Shown here: one piece after another, positions 1 through 6,777 of the stretch
Layout of the letters: the number at the start of each line of letters is the position of its first letter
How positions within the stretch are numbered: position 1 is the stretch's first letter
Assembly: GCA_040006755.1 (NCBI GenBank)
Contig: JBDTWJ010000176.1
Location: forward strand, 1-6,858
Source of the DNA: JAENVT01 sp040006755
GTDB lineage: Bacteria > Actinomycetota > Acidimicrobiia > Acidimicrobiales > Ilumatobacteraceae
Direction: 5' to 3'
Length of the DNA: 6,858 nt
The notes under the pieces: model-generated
Databases searched by the model: none
What the model was told of the DNA's origin: nothing
The model's input: only the letters and a program-made list of their open reading frames with translations
Made by a program: the position numbers and the translations under genes

Positions 1-1
1 C

Positions 2-20
2 GCCTGCCATTCCGCAAGGC
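2..20. terminator. Weak hairpin downstream of the molybdopterin oxidoreductase gene
   Basis: GCCTGC (2-7) and GCAAGGC (14-20) can form a six-pair stem with one bulged base and a six-base loop. It lies about 40 nt beyond the stop codon of the minus-strand molybdenum enzyme gene, where a terminator would be expected. No T-tract is visible on either strand, and the left side is cut by the window edge. The call rests only on position and complementarity and could be chance. Nothing else is recognisable in bases 1-59. Confidence 0.25.
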
Positions 21-59
21 TACCCCCGCGTGCCTGCTCAGACGGGATGGATTGGCGGA

Positions 60-2129
60 TTAAGGGGCGCTGACTTCGACGAGGGTGTCGTAAAAGGCGA
101 CGCCGCCACCCCATTCGGTGAGGGTGTCGTTGGTCAAGGAGTTGGCGACCATCCCATCGGGGTGATGGCGACTCCACCAACCCCACGGGATCGCGACGAG
201 ACCGGGTCGTAGACGCTCGGTGATGCGAGCCGGAACCTCGACCGAGGCGCGGTCGTTGAACACCCGGACCGACTGTCCCTCGCTGATGCCGCGGCTGGCG
301 GCATCCTCGGCACACAACTCCACGAATGGCCCGGATTCGCGGCCGCCGTGCCCCGGCATATTCGAGTATCCGGAGTTGAGGAACCTGGTGTGGTGCTTCG
401 GCGTCATCAGCTGCAGCGGGTAGCGCTCGGCCAACAGCGAGCCCGGCCCCTCGCCGGGGGGAACGAACGTCGGTAGCGCCGGCTGACCCATCGCGACCAA
501 CGCGTCGCTGACGAACTCGACCTTGCCGCTGGCCGTCGGGAACACGCCATCGCCGAAGGGACGACCATCCTCGGGATATGGCACCTTGAAGTGACCGACG
601 CGACGCAACTCGTCGATGTCGACACCCGGCATCGAATCGCGAATCACGGTCATGTCGTCGTCGTACAGCGCGGACTCGGTGTATCCCATCGCCCTGGCGA
701 GCCGGCGAAACATCTCGCTGTTGCTGACGCAGTCGCCGAGCGGCTCGATCGCCGGCTCGTTCCAGCTCAGCCAGAGGTGGCCCCACGGCGTGACCACGTC
801 GACCGACTCGATCTGTGTGGTGGCGGGCAGCACGATGTCGGCGTAACGGGCCGTGTCGGTGACGAACTGTTCGTGAACCACGGTGAACAGGTCGTCGCGC
901 AGCACGCCGGCCCGGACCTTCTGGCTGTTGGGAGCGATGACCAACGGGTTGCAGTTCCAGACCATCAGACCCCTGATCGGCGGATTGGTCTGCTCGGTGA
1001 GGGTCTCGCCGAGGCGGCTCATGTTGACCCACCTCGGCTGGCGATCACCCAGGAGGTCGGGCCGTTCGAGAGCCCTACCGTCGACCACTGACGCAGTCCA
1101 CACGCCGATCGATCGTGCCAGCCCGCCGCCGCGGTCCTGCCACGCGCCAACCAGCGCCGGCAGGCACGCAAGAGTGCGAAAGAACATCGCCCCGTTCTCG
1201 TGATGCTCTGCACCGATCAACGTGCGGATGACAGCCGGGCGGATCGTTCCGTACAGCTCGGCGAGCTTTTCGATGTCCTCCGTTGCGACGCCGCATGTGG
1301 CGCTGGCGCGTTCGGGCGTCCACTCGTCGACGTGCATCGCCAATTCGTCGAAGCCGATCGTGTGATCGGTCACCCACTGCTTGTCGGTCAAGCCGTCGCG
1401 GATGAGCACGTGCATCACGGCCAGCATCAGAGCGATGTCAGTGCCTGGCCGCGGTTGGATGAACCAGTCGGCAGACTCGGCGGTCATGGTGCGGATGGGA
1501 TCGAGCACGATCAGCTGGGCGCCGTCGGCGCGCGCTTCTTCGATGGTCGGCCAGAGATGACGGTTGGTCAACTTGGTATTGGTGCCCCACAGGATGATCA
1601 GCTTCGAATGACGAATCTCCAGCGGGTCGAGGCACTTCGTGGTGCCGTTCGTCATCGTCACACCGGCACCGACGGTCGGCCCGCAGATCGCCCGCTCGAC
1701 ACGTGTCGCTCCCAAGCGATTCCAGAACCGCTCGGGGAATCCCATCGCCAGCATGCTCTGGTTGCCGGCGTCGCTATAGGGCATGATCGCCTCAGCGCCA
1801 TCGCGTTCGATGATCTCGTGGAAACGGGATGCGATCTCGGTGAGCGCCTCGTCCCATGTGATCTGTTCGAACCGGCCCTCACCTTTGGGCCCAACGCGAC
1901 GCAGCGGGTGCAGGACTCGCTCGTCGCTGTACACCCGATCGAGGAACTTGTTGACCTTCGGGCACAACTCGCCCTTGCTGTACGGGTGATCGGGATTGCC
2001 GCGCATCTGCAGCGCGACCGGCGTCGGTCCTGAGCGGTCGACGGTGACATGCCATCCGCATGTGTCGGGACAATCGTGATGGCAGCTCCCGCTGACGACC
2101 TCGGCCGTGGTTCCAGCGGCTGCGCTCAT
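60..2129 (-). CDS. Molybdopterin-dependent oxidoreductase (DMSO reductase superfamily), single large subunit
   Basis: This is a 689-residue member of the molybdenum-bisMGD oxidoreductases (formate dehydrogenase / DMSO reductase superfamily, COG0243 type). An N-terminal [4Fe-4S] site is complete: C16, C20, C24 and C56 (Cx3Cx3Cx31C), followed by K58. The usual SDERVLHPLRR...ITWDEAL stretch spans about 68-96. ILWGTN (179-184) and the LDPIRTMTAESAD...PRPGTD segment (209-231) match the first pterin-binding region. TDTARYADIVLPA (about 420) and a C-terminal molybdopterin-dinucleotide-binding barrel (about 570-689, beginning YPLQLMTPKHHTRF) complete the fold. There is no twin-arginine signal or membrane segment, so a cytoplasmic enzyme is likely. 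The molybdenum ligand is not certain; it should lie in or near YSDAGNQS (118-125). No iron-sulfur or membrane partner subunit is encoded nearby, so the electron partner and substrate are unknown. The ATG at 2129 is supported by a -10 hexamer 6 nt upstream, giving a leaderless mRNA. The family is secure; the reaction is not. Confidence 0.93.
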   Translation of the reverse strand: MSAAAGTTAEVVSGSCHHDCPDTCGWHVTVDRSGPTPVALQMRGNPDHPYSKGELCPKVNKFLDRVYSDERVLHPLRRVGPKGEGRFEQITWDEALTEIASRFHEIIERDGAEAIMPYSDAGNQSMLAMGFPERFWNRLGATRVERAICGPTVGAGVTMTNGTTKCLDPLEIRHSKLIILWGTNTKLTNRHLWPTIEEARADGAQLIVLDPIRTMTAESADWFIQPRPGTDIALMLAVMHVLIRDGLTDKQWVTDHTIGFDELAMHVDEWTPERASATCGVATEDIEKLAELYGTIRPAVIRTLIGAEHHENGAMFFRTLACLPALVGAWQDRGGGLARSIGVWTASVVDGRALERPDLLGDRQPRWVNMSRLGETLTEQTNPPIRGLMVWNCNPLVIAPNSQKVRAGVLRDDLFTVVHEQFVTDTARYADIVLPATTQIESVDVVTPWGHLWLSWNEPAIEPLGDCVSNSEMFRRLARAMGYTESALYDDDMTVIRDSMPGVDIDELRRVGHFKVPYPEDGRPFGDGVFPTASGKVEFVSDALVAMGQPALPTFVPPGEGPGSLLAERYPLQLMTPKHHTRFLNSGYSNMPGHGGRESGPFVELCAEDAASRGISEGQSVRVFNDRASVEVPARITERLRPGLVAIPWGWWSRHHPDGMVANSLTNDTLTEWGGGVAFYDTLVEVSAP

Positions 2130-2146
2130 GGACCTACGTTAGTCCC
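2130..2146. promoter_or_regulatory. Divergent leaderless promoter pair with overlapping -10 hexamers
   Basis: The 17 bp between two divergent start codons contain TACGTT on the plus strand (2135-2140), then 6 nt, then the GTG at 2147. On the minus strand TAACGT (2141 down to 2136) is followed by 6 nt and the ATG at 2129. Both hexamers fit TANNNT, the usual actinobacterial -10, and the spacing puts transcription starts at or next to the start codons. There is no room for a ribosome-binding site, so both mRNAs should be leaderless. No convincing -35 element is seen; any would lie inside the opposite gene. The two -10 elements share five bases, so the two directions may compete for polymerase. 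Confidence 0.7.
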
Positions 2147-3325
2147 GTGCCGACGATCCAGTTTCAGCAGGTGGTCGTACCCGAAGGGTTGATCGACCTC
2201 GGCGTTGGTCAGCCGAACAACGCGATCCTTCCAGTCGACTACGTGCGCCGCGCTGCGGAGATGCAGTTCAACGACTCGCCGCAGTTCCTGCAGTACGGCG
2301 CCGAATGGGGTGATGGCTACCACCGGATCGCCCTCGGTGCGTTCCTCACCGAGGCATACGGCGTGCCGGTCGCGCCCGAGCAACTGTTCTCCACCAACGG
2401 CAACTCGCAAGCCCTCGAGATGTTGTGCACGATGGCGACCAAGCCGGGGGACGTGGTGATCGTCGAGGAGCCCACCTACTTTCTTGCCTTCCAGATGTTC
2501 CGCGATCACGGTCTGGAGATCCGTGGGGTGCCGATCGACAACGACGGCCTCATCGTCGACGCACTCGCCGAAGCGATCGAATCCATTCGCGCTGAGGCAA
2601 AGCGCGTGGCATTCGCTTACACGATCCCCGCATTCCAGAACCCGACGGGCGTCACGATGTCGACGCGACGCCGCGAGCAACTGGTGGCCGTAGCCGCTGC
2701 CGCCGATGTGCTGATCGTCGCCGACGAGGTGTACCACCTGTTGCGGTTCGCCGCCGGCGAGATGCCTCCTGCGATGTCGGCGTATGTCGATGACGGCCCG
2801 ATCCTGTCGATCGGCACGTTCTCCAAGATCCTCGCTCCGGGATTGCGCCTCGGCTGGATCCACGGTTCGGTCGATCGCCTCGCTGCGCTCGCGGACAGCG
2901 GGCTGATCCTCAGCGGTGGTGGGCTGAACCCGGTCACATCCACGCTGTCGACGGCGATGATGCGGATGGGTTGGCAGCAGGAGTACCTCGAGTGGTTACG
3001 GGCCACCTTTGCCCGCCGTTCGGCGGTGATGATTGCCGCGCTGCGTGAGCACATGCCCGAGTGGGTGCACTACGACGTTCCGGATGGCGGCTATTTCGTG
3101 TGGCTGCGGCTGCCGCCAGGCACGGATGGTTCCGCTCTTCGCTCGATCGCCAAGGACCATGGAGTCGACCTGCGCCACGGGGCGCTGTTCTCGCCGAGCG
3201 GCGCCCTTGGGAACCACCTGCGTCTGAGCTACGCGTTCTACGACGACGAGGAGATTGCCGAGGGCGTGGCTCGACTTGGACGTGCGCTCAACAGCGGTCC
3301 TGCCACGGTTGCGATGAGAGGTTGA
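2147..3325 (+). CDS. PLP-dependent class I/II aminotransferase (MocR / 2-aminoadipate aminotransferase-like)
   Basis: This 392-residue fold-type I PLP enzyme should transfer an amino group from an amino acid to a 2-oxo acid in the cytoplasm. Visible landmarks are the N-terminal IDLGVGQPNN (16-25), EEPTY with Y111 for stacking or substrate contact, FQNPTG (163-168, N165 to the cofactor), VADEVYH (191-197, D193 to the pyridine nitrogen), and SIGTFSKILAPGLRLGW (221-237) with Schiff-base lysine K227 and phosphate-contact R234. GGYFVW (314-319) is also present, as is R359 in LRLSYAF, the likely substrate-carboxylate arginine. All key residues are intact and the length is normal. It resembles the aminotransferase domain of MocR regulators and the LysN/2-aminoadipate group but has no N-terminal wHTH domain, so it is a free enzyme. 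The GTG start at 2147 is supported by the leaderless -10 at 2135. The amidohydrolase lies 116 bp downstream on the same strand. The substrate cannot be read from sequence. Confidence 0.93.
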   Translation: MPTIQFQQVVVPEGLIDLGVGQPNNAILPVDYVRRAAEMQFNDSPQFLQYGAEWGDGYHRIALGAFLTEAYGVPVAPEQLFSTNGNSQALEMLCTMATKPGDVVIVEEPTYFLAFQMFRDHGLEIRGVPIDNDGLIVDALAEAIESIRAEAKRVAFAYTIPAFQNPTGVTMSTRRREQLVAVAAAADVLIVADEVYHLLRFAAGEMPPAMSAYVDDGPILSIGTFSKILAPGLRLGWIHGSVDRLAALADSGLILSGGGLNPVTSTLSTAMMRMGWQQEYLEWLRATFARRSAVMIAALREHMPEWVHYDVPDGGYFVWLRLPPGTDGSALRSIAKDHGVDLRHGALFSPSGALGNHLRLSYAFYDDEEIAEGVARLGRALNSGPATVAMRG

Positions 3326-3336
3326 CCGGTCACCGG
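3323..3336. repeat. Palindrome overlapping the aminotransferase stop codon
   Basis: TGACCGGTCA (3323-3332) is a perfect 10-bp palindrome that begins with the TGA stop codon. It overlaps an 11-base interrupted palindrome, CCGGTCACCGG (3326-3336). It lies roughly 30 bp upstream of the proposed -35 of the amidohydrolase promoter. It may be a regulator operator or part of a weak hairpin; no T-tract follows. A regulatory role is inference from position only. Confidence 0.3.
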
Positions 3337-3364
3337 GTGTAACCAAACTGCAACCCTCTCGACA

Positions 3365-3394
3365 TCGACTGGAGGGTGACATCCCAGCTACCGT
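3365..3394 (+). promoter_or_regulatory. Probable promoter for the amidohydrolase and zinc-ribbon genes
   Basis: TCGACT (3365-3370) resembles a -35 box (4 of 6 to TTGACA). It is separated by 18 nt from TACCGT (3389-3394), a TANNNT -10. Transcription would begin near 3401, giving a leader of about 40 nt before GTG 3442. This favours the 3442 start over the in-frame GTG at 3376, which would then lie upstream of the transcript. Read-through from the aminotransferase gene is also possible. Confidence 0.45.
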
Positions 3395-3441
3395 GTCAAC
3401 TTCGGCTTGTCAGGAGCCGGCAACGACGGGGATCGGCACTG

Positions 3442-5169
3442 GTGGGTACCTTCGACATACTCATACGCGGTGGGACGGTGATCGATGGCACCGGCGCGCC
3501 CGCGCGGGTGGCCGATGTGGCGATCATCAACGACCACATCGTCGGCATTTCCCCCGACATCGTTGGCACCGCCAGCAGGGTCATCGATGCCACCGATCGG
3601 GTGGTGACACCCGGCTTCGTCGACATCCACACGCACCTCGATGCCCAGCTCGCATGGGATCCGATCGGATCAAGCAGCTGTTACCACGGCATCACCAGCG
3701 TGGTGATGGGGAACTGTGGCGTCACGTTTGCGCCATGCAAGCCCGAAGACCGCGAGGTGCTGGCGGCGATGATGGAGAGCGTCGAGGACATTCCGTGCGA
3801 CGCAATCCTCGACGGTTTGGCCTGGGACTGGGTGACCTACGGCGAGTATCTCGAAAGCGTCGGTCGCATGAGCAAGGGCCTCAACGTCGGCGGGATGGTC
3901 GGGCACTGCGCGCTTCGTCAATATGCCATGGGAGATCGCGGCATCGAGCAGGCTCCGCCGACCGCCGATGACCTGGCCACCATGACCGAGATGTTGAGCG
4001 AGGCGATGCGTGCAGGCGCTCTCGGCTTCAGCACCAGCCGCACGTTCCTGCACAAGGTGCCCGACGGTCGCCCGGTGCCGGGGACCTACGCCGAGCCCGC
4101 CGAGCTCTTTGCATTCGCCGACGTGCTCGGGCGCCACGGCGCCGGCGTGTTCGAGAGCGCCAGCCGCATCGGCGAGGGCGATCGCGACGACGAAGGCATA
4201 CCGGGCACACGCGCCGAAATGGGATGGATGGGCGAGGTCAGCCGGCGCAGCGGTGGTCCGGTCAGCTTCGGTCTGCTGCAACACGACAGCCGACCTGACC
4301 TCTGCGCGCAAGTCATCGCGCTCGCCAAGCTCGAGAACATGCGTGGCGCCAACGTGCGGCCGCAGACCACCGCCCGCAGTGTCGGCGTGCTGTTCAGTCT
4401 CGATACGCGCAGCCCGTTCGATCGGGCGTCGTGCTGGCGCGATCTGCGAGCGATGCGCAACGGGCAGAAGCTGGTGGCGCTGCGCGACCCGGCAACGCGA
4501 ACGCGCCTGATCGAGTCGGCCGACACGACGCCGCCAACGGTCGACCTCGCCCAGCTGTTCGTGGTCAATCAGCTCGACGGGTCGCATGGCCGTTCTCGCT
4601 ACGATCTACATCCCTCCACATCGCTCGCGTCAATTGCCCACAACCGTGGCATCAGCGCCGCCGCCGCGTACATCGAGTTGCAGCTCGAGAGCGACGGCGC
4701 GTTGGTGTGCAGCTTCCCCTTCCTCAACCAGTCGCTGGCGGCCGTGGAACACATGCTCGACGAAAAGCTCGTCACGCTTGGTCTGGCCGATGCCGGTGCA
4801 CACGTCGGTCAGATACTCGATGCGAGTCAGCCGACCTTTCTGTTGTCGTACTGGATCCGTGAGCGGCAGCGATGGAGTCTGGAGGAGGGCATTCGCCGGC
4901 TCACCAGCGACACGTCCGATTTGTTCGGATTGTCCGGTCGCGGTCGGTTGACAACGGGTAGTTTCGCCGACGTGAACGTGATCGATTTCGATGCGCTCGA
5001 CCTGCCTGTGCCGTCGTACGTGTACGACTTCCCGCATGGCGCCGGTCGCTACGTGCAGGGTGCTACCGGTTACGACTACACGCTCGTCAACGGCAAGGTC
5101 TTCATGGATCACGGTGAGCACACCGGCCTCCTTGCCGGGTCGATGCTGAAGAACTCGTCATCGCGTTGA
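3442..5169 (+). CDS. Amidohydrolase, N-acyl-D-amino-acid deacylase (D-aminoacylase)-like
   Basis: This 575-residue metal-dependent hydrolase (amidohydrolase superfamily, COG3653 type) probably cleaves an amide, such as an N-acylated amino acid, in the cytoplasm. The small N-terminal beta domain begins FDILIRGGTVIDGTG (4-18), the family's normal start. TPGFVDIHTHLDAQ (56-69) carries the metal ligands H63 and H65. MGNCGVTFAP (89-98) carries C92, the bridging cysteine known from D-aminoacylases. GHCALR (154-159) and the late LADAGAHVG (448-456), with D450 as likely catalytic aspartate, follow; GSFADVNVID (506-515) opens the C-terminal beta-domain segment. The His expected in the family's YxTHxR segment is not seen at FESASR (237-242), so the second metal site may differ. 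GTG 3442 was preferred because it gives the usual N-terminus and has a weak GGGGA 9 nt upstream. An upstream GTG at 3376 would add 22 poorly family-like residues. The final bases overlap the next gene. Exact substrate is unknown. Confidence 0.88.
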   Translation: MGTFDILIRGGTVIDGTGAPARVADVAIINDHIVGISPDIVGTASRVIDATDRVVTPGFVDIHTHLDAQLAWDPIGSSSCYHGITSVVMGNCGVTFAPCKPEDREVLAAMMESVEDIPCDAILDGLAWDWVTYGEYLESVGRMSKGLNVGGMVGHCALRQYAMGDRGIEQAPPTADDLATMTEMLSEAMRAGALGFSTSRTFLHKVPDGRPVPGTYAEPAELFAFADVLGRHGAGVFESASRIGEGDRDDEGIPGTRAEMGWMGEVSRRSGGPVSFGLLQHDSRPDLCAQVIALAKLENMRGANVRPQTTARSVGVLFSLDTRSPFDRASCWRDLRAMRNGQKLVALRDPATRTRLIESADTTPPTVDLAQLFVVNQLDGSHGRSRYDLHPSTSLASIAHNRGISAAAAYIELQLESDGALVCSFPFLNQSLAAVEHMLDEKLVTLGLADAGAHVGQILDASQPTFLLSYWIRERQRWSLEEGIRRLTSDTSDLFGLSGRGRLTTGSFADVNVIDFDALDLPVPSYVYDFPHGAGRYVQGATGYDYTLVNGKVFMDHGEHTGLLAGSMLKNSSSR

Positions 5170-5357
5170 GCGACACCGCAACCATCACATGCCCTCGCTG
5201 CGGAGCCAGCGCCGACGAACGATTTTATGGCCCGTGCCAGTCGTGTCGAACTGAACTGCGTGCGAAGTATCTCGGCGAGGGAAGGGTCGTCGAGGTTGCT
5301 GAGTACGAGCCGAAGATGAACGTCACTCCCAACGCCGTAGCCCTGAAGGACGACTGA
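5166..5357 (+). CDS. Small zinc-ribbon protein
   Basis: This predicted 63-residue protein has two zinc knuckles, CPRC (C9, C12) and CQSC (C24, C27), separated by 11 residues. The four cysteines are complete for binding one zinc ion. FYGPC precedes the second knuckle, and an acidic tail ends NAVALKDD. There is no signal peptide or membrane segment. The proposed TTG start at 5166 shares TTGA with the amidohydrolase stop, a 4-nt overlap typical of translational coupling. No strong ribosome-binding site is visible, which fits coupling. TTG is a rare start, but the cysteine motif begins only 8 residues in, so little room exists for a later start. Similar short proteins with a CPRCG...FYGPC...CR pattern are, from memory, found in other actinobacteria; function is not known. 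It could bind nucleic acid, act as a metal-delivery or accessory factor for the amidohydrolase, or serve an unrelated role. Confidence 0.75.
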   Translation: MSDTATITCPRCGASADERFYGPCQSCRTELRAKYLGEGRVVEVAEYEPKMNVTPNAVALKDD

Positions 5358-5395
5358 ACGCTCGCGCCACGTGCGCCGCTAACTGTGTCGCTGTC

Positions 5396-5423
5396 CTGTC
5401 GCTGGACGGCGTCGCAGCGACAG
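5396..5423. terminator. Hairpin between convergent genes, candidate bidirectional terminator
   Basis: CTGTCGCTG (5396-5404) and CAGCGACAG (5415-5423) form a perfect 9-bp stem. The 10-nt loop itself contains GAC...GTC, so the stem can extend to 12 pairs with one bulged G. It lies between the zinc-ribbon stop (5357) and the minus-strand LLM stop (5434), exactly where a shared terminator is expected. A second copy of TGTCGCTG at 5386-5393 can pair with the same right arm. No T-tract follows on either side, which is common for actinobacterial hairpin terminators. Confidence 0.6.
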
Positions 5424-5433
5424 AGTTCGAGGT

Positions 5434-6723
5434 TCAGGCGTTGGGAAGGCCGGCGCCGGGGCGGAAGGTCGGGTCGTTGGCCGGCTGCTCGTTCTTGGCC
5501 TTGCGTTCAGCGGCGCGTTCGGCCATCTGAGTCATGGTTGTCGCCATGGCCGCGGCGGCTCCCTCGTGGGCCATGATCTTGGTCATCACCGCTGCTGACG
5601 CTCCGCCGATCAACTCGGCCTTGTTGGCCTCGACGTAGTCAGCGGATGCCTGCATCGGTCGCACCGAACCGTTGAGGGCCGGGATGACATAGCGAGCAAC
5701 CAGTTCCCACGAGCGGCGGGCGTTCTCGCGATTGGCCCAGTCGTGGGCGAAGCCGAGCACCACACCGAAGCCGCCAGTCACCTTCTGCAGGTTCTCGATC
5801 GCCTGGATCAAGTCGTCGGGTGTGCCGATGACCGACGCGCCTCCACCCTCTGCGCCACTCTCGGCCACCTGATCGAGCAGATCCCACGGATCCTCGACGT
5901 GCGTTGCACCCGGCCGGCCCAGTACACGGACGTTGTACTCGTTGTGCCAGCGATGGAGACCGTGAACCGACTCACGCCGCGCCTGCTCCTTGGTCTCGGC
6001 GATGTGCCAGCTCATCAGGACCCGCCAATCGCGACGGTCGACGGTTGTGCCATGTGTGTCGGCCGCCTCCTCGGCAAAGGCCCACTGGGTTGGCAATGCT
6101 TGCAGACCCTCGGCGCTGGTCGAAGCGATGGAAAGCACGCCGATGCCATACTTCCCAGCGATCTGCATGCCACTGGGACTGATGCTCGAGGCCGTGGCCA
6201 TCGGCATTCGATCTTGGATGGGAAGGATCTGTAGAGCCGCCTCGTGCAGCGTGAACCAATCGCTGTCGTAGCTGAACCGCTCCTCGCCGTTCAGCAGGCG
6301 GATGATGACGCCCATCGCCTCGTCTTGCCGATCGCGTAGCAGCATCGGGCTGATGCCCATGGTGCGGGCGTCGCTCGGTAGTGCACCGGGACCGCTGCCG
6401 AACATTGCGCGACCCTTGCTCATGTGGTCGAGTTGCACGACTCGCTGGGCGACGTTGAACGGATGGTGGTACGGCAGCGACACGACGCCCGTGCCGAGCT
6501 TGATGGAGTGGGTGACCTGCCCCGCCGCGGCGAGGAACATTTCGGGCGAGGCGATCATCTCCCACCCCGTGCTGTGATGCTCGCCGCACCAGAACTCGTC
6601 GTACCCGAGGTGGTCGAGGTGCGTGGCGAGTTCGAGATCGCTCTGGAACTGCAGCGTTGGGTTCTCGCCGAGTGGATGGTGGGGTGCGAGAAACGTGCCG
6701 AACCGAAGACGAGGAGACCGCAT
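5434..6723 (-). CDS. LLM-class (luciferase-like) flavin-dependent monooxygenase, limonene monooxygenase-like
   Basis: This 429-residue TIM-barrel protein belongs to the bacterial luciferase / F420-or-FMN-dependent LLM superfamily. It should oxidise a small organic substrate using O2 and reduced flavin supplied by a separate reductase, or act with F420. The N-terminus LRFGTFLAPHHPLGENP (6-22), GYDEFWCGEHHSTGWE (40-55), KLGTGVVSLPYHHPF (75-89) and the FGSGPGALPSDA loop (108-119) are typical, and the pattern most resembles limonene 1,2-monooxygenase-type proteins. GTPDDLIQAIE (300-310) and GGFGVVLGF (317-325) mark the late barrel. After about residue 372 there is an Ala/Met-rich helix and a charged tail, longer than the core fold needs. 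The start at 6723 is supported by TAGTGT 6 nt upstream. No flavin reductase is encoded beside it, and the choice between FMN and F420 cannot be made here. It is convergent with the amidohydrolase pair and probably a separate transcription unit. Confidence 0.9.
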   Translation of the reverse strand: MRSPRLRFGTFLAPHHPLGENPTLQFQSDLELATHLDHLGYDEFWCGEHHSTGWEMIASPEMFLAAAGQVTHSIKLGTGVVSLPYHHPFNVAQRVVQLDHMSKGRAMFGSGPGALPSDARTMGISPMLLRDRQDEAMGVIIRLLNGEERFSYDSDWFTLHEAALQILPIQDRMPMATASSISPSGMQIAGKYGIGVLSIASTSAEGLQALPTQWAFAEEAADTHGTTVDRRDWRVLMSWHIAETKEQARRESVHGLHRWHNEYNVRVLGRPGATHVEDPWDLLDQVAESGAEGGGASVIGTPDDLIQAIENLQKVTGGFGVVLGFAHDWANRENARRSWELVARYVIPALNGSVRPMQASADYVEANKAELIGGASAAVMTKIMAHEGAAAAMATTMTQMAERAAERKAKNEQPANDPTFRPGAGLPNA

Positions 6724-6729
6724 CCCGTC

Positions 6730-6759
6730 ACACTAGAGATCGACAACAGAGCGTCTCGA
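6730..6759 (-). promoter_or_regulatory. Leaderless-type promoter of the LLM monooxygenase gene
   Basis: On the minus strand TAGTGT (6735 to 6730) is followed by GACGGG and then the ATG at 6723, so the spacing is 6 nt. TCGAGA (6759 to 6754), 18 nt further upstream, is a 4-of-6 match to TTGACA. The -10 position puts the transcription start at or next to the start codon, so the mRNA is probably leaderless. There is no purine-rich ribosome-binding site in GACGGG beyond a chance GGG. Confidence 0.55.
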
Positions 6760-6777
6760 CACCGAACCGCGGCGGTG

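Noticed and set aside
1200..2033. A 277-codon plus-strand open frame
   Set aside because: It is antisense to the N-terminal half of the molybdopterin oxidoreductase, which carries intact family motifs. No domain is recognisable.
2126..2863. A 245-codon minus-strand open frame whose stop overlaps the molybdenum enzyme ATG (ATGA)
   Set aside because: It is antisense to the well-supported aminotransferase. The translation is rich in Arg, His, Asp and Gly with no recognisable motif, as expected of a shadow frame in GC-rich DNA; the ATGA overlap is coincidence.
3376..3441. An upstream in-frame GTG that would extend the amidohydrolase by 22 residues
   Set aside because: The added Arg/Gln-rich residues do not match the family N-terminus, and the likely -10 (3389-3394) lies downstream of this GTG.
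3670..4587. A 305-codon minus-strand open frame
   Set aside because: It is antisense to the amidohydrolase core, and its Ala/His/Arg/Val-rich product has no family pattern.
5972..6589. A 205-codon minus-strand open frame
   Set aside because: It is an out-of-frame read of the LLM monooxygenase gene, with an Arg-rich low-complexity product.
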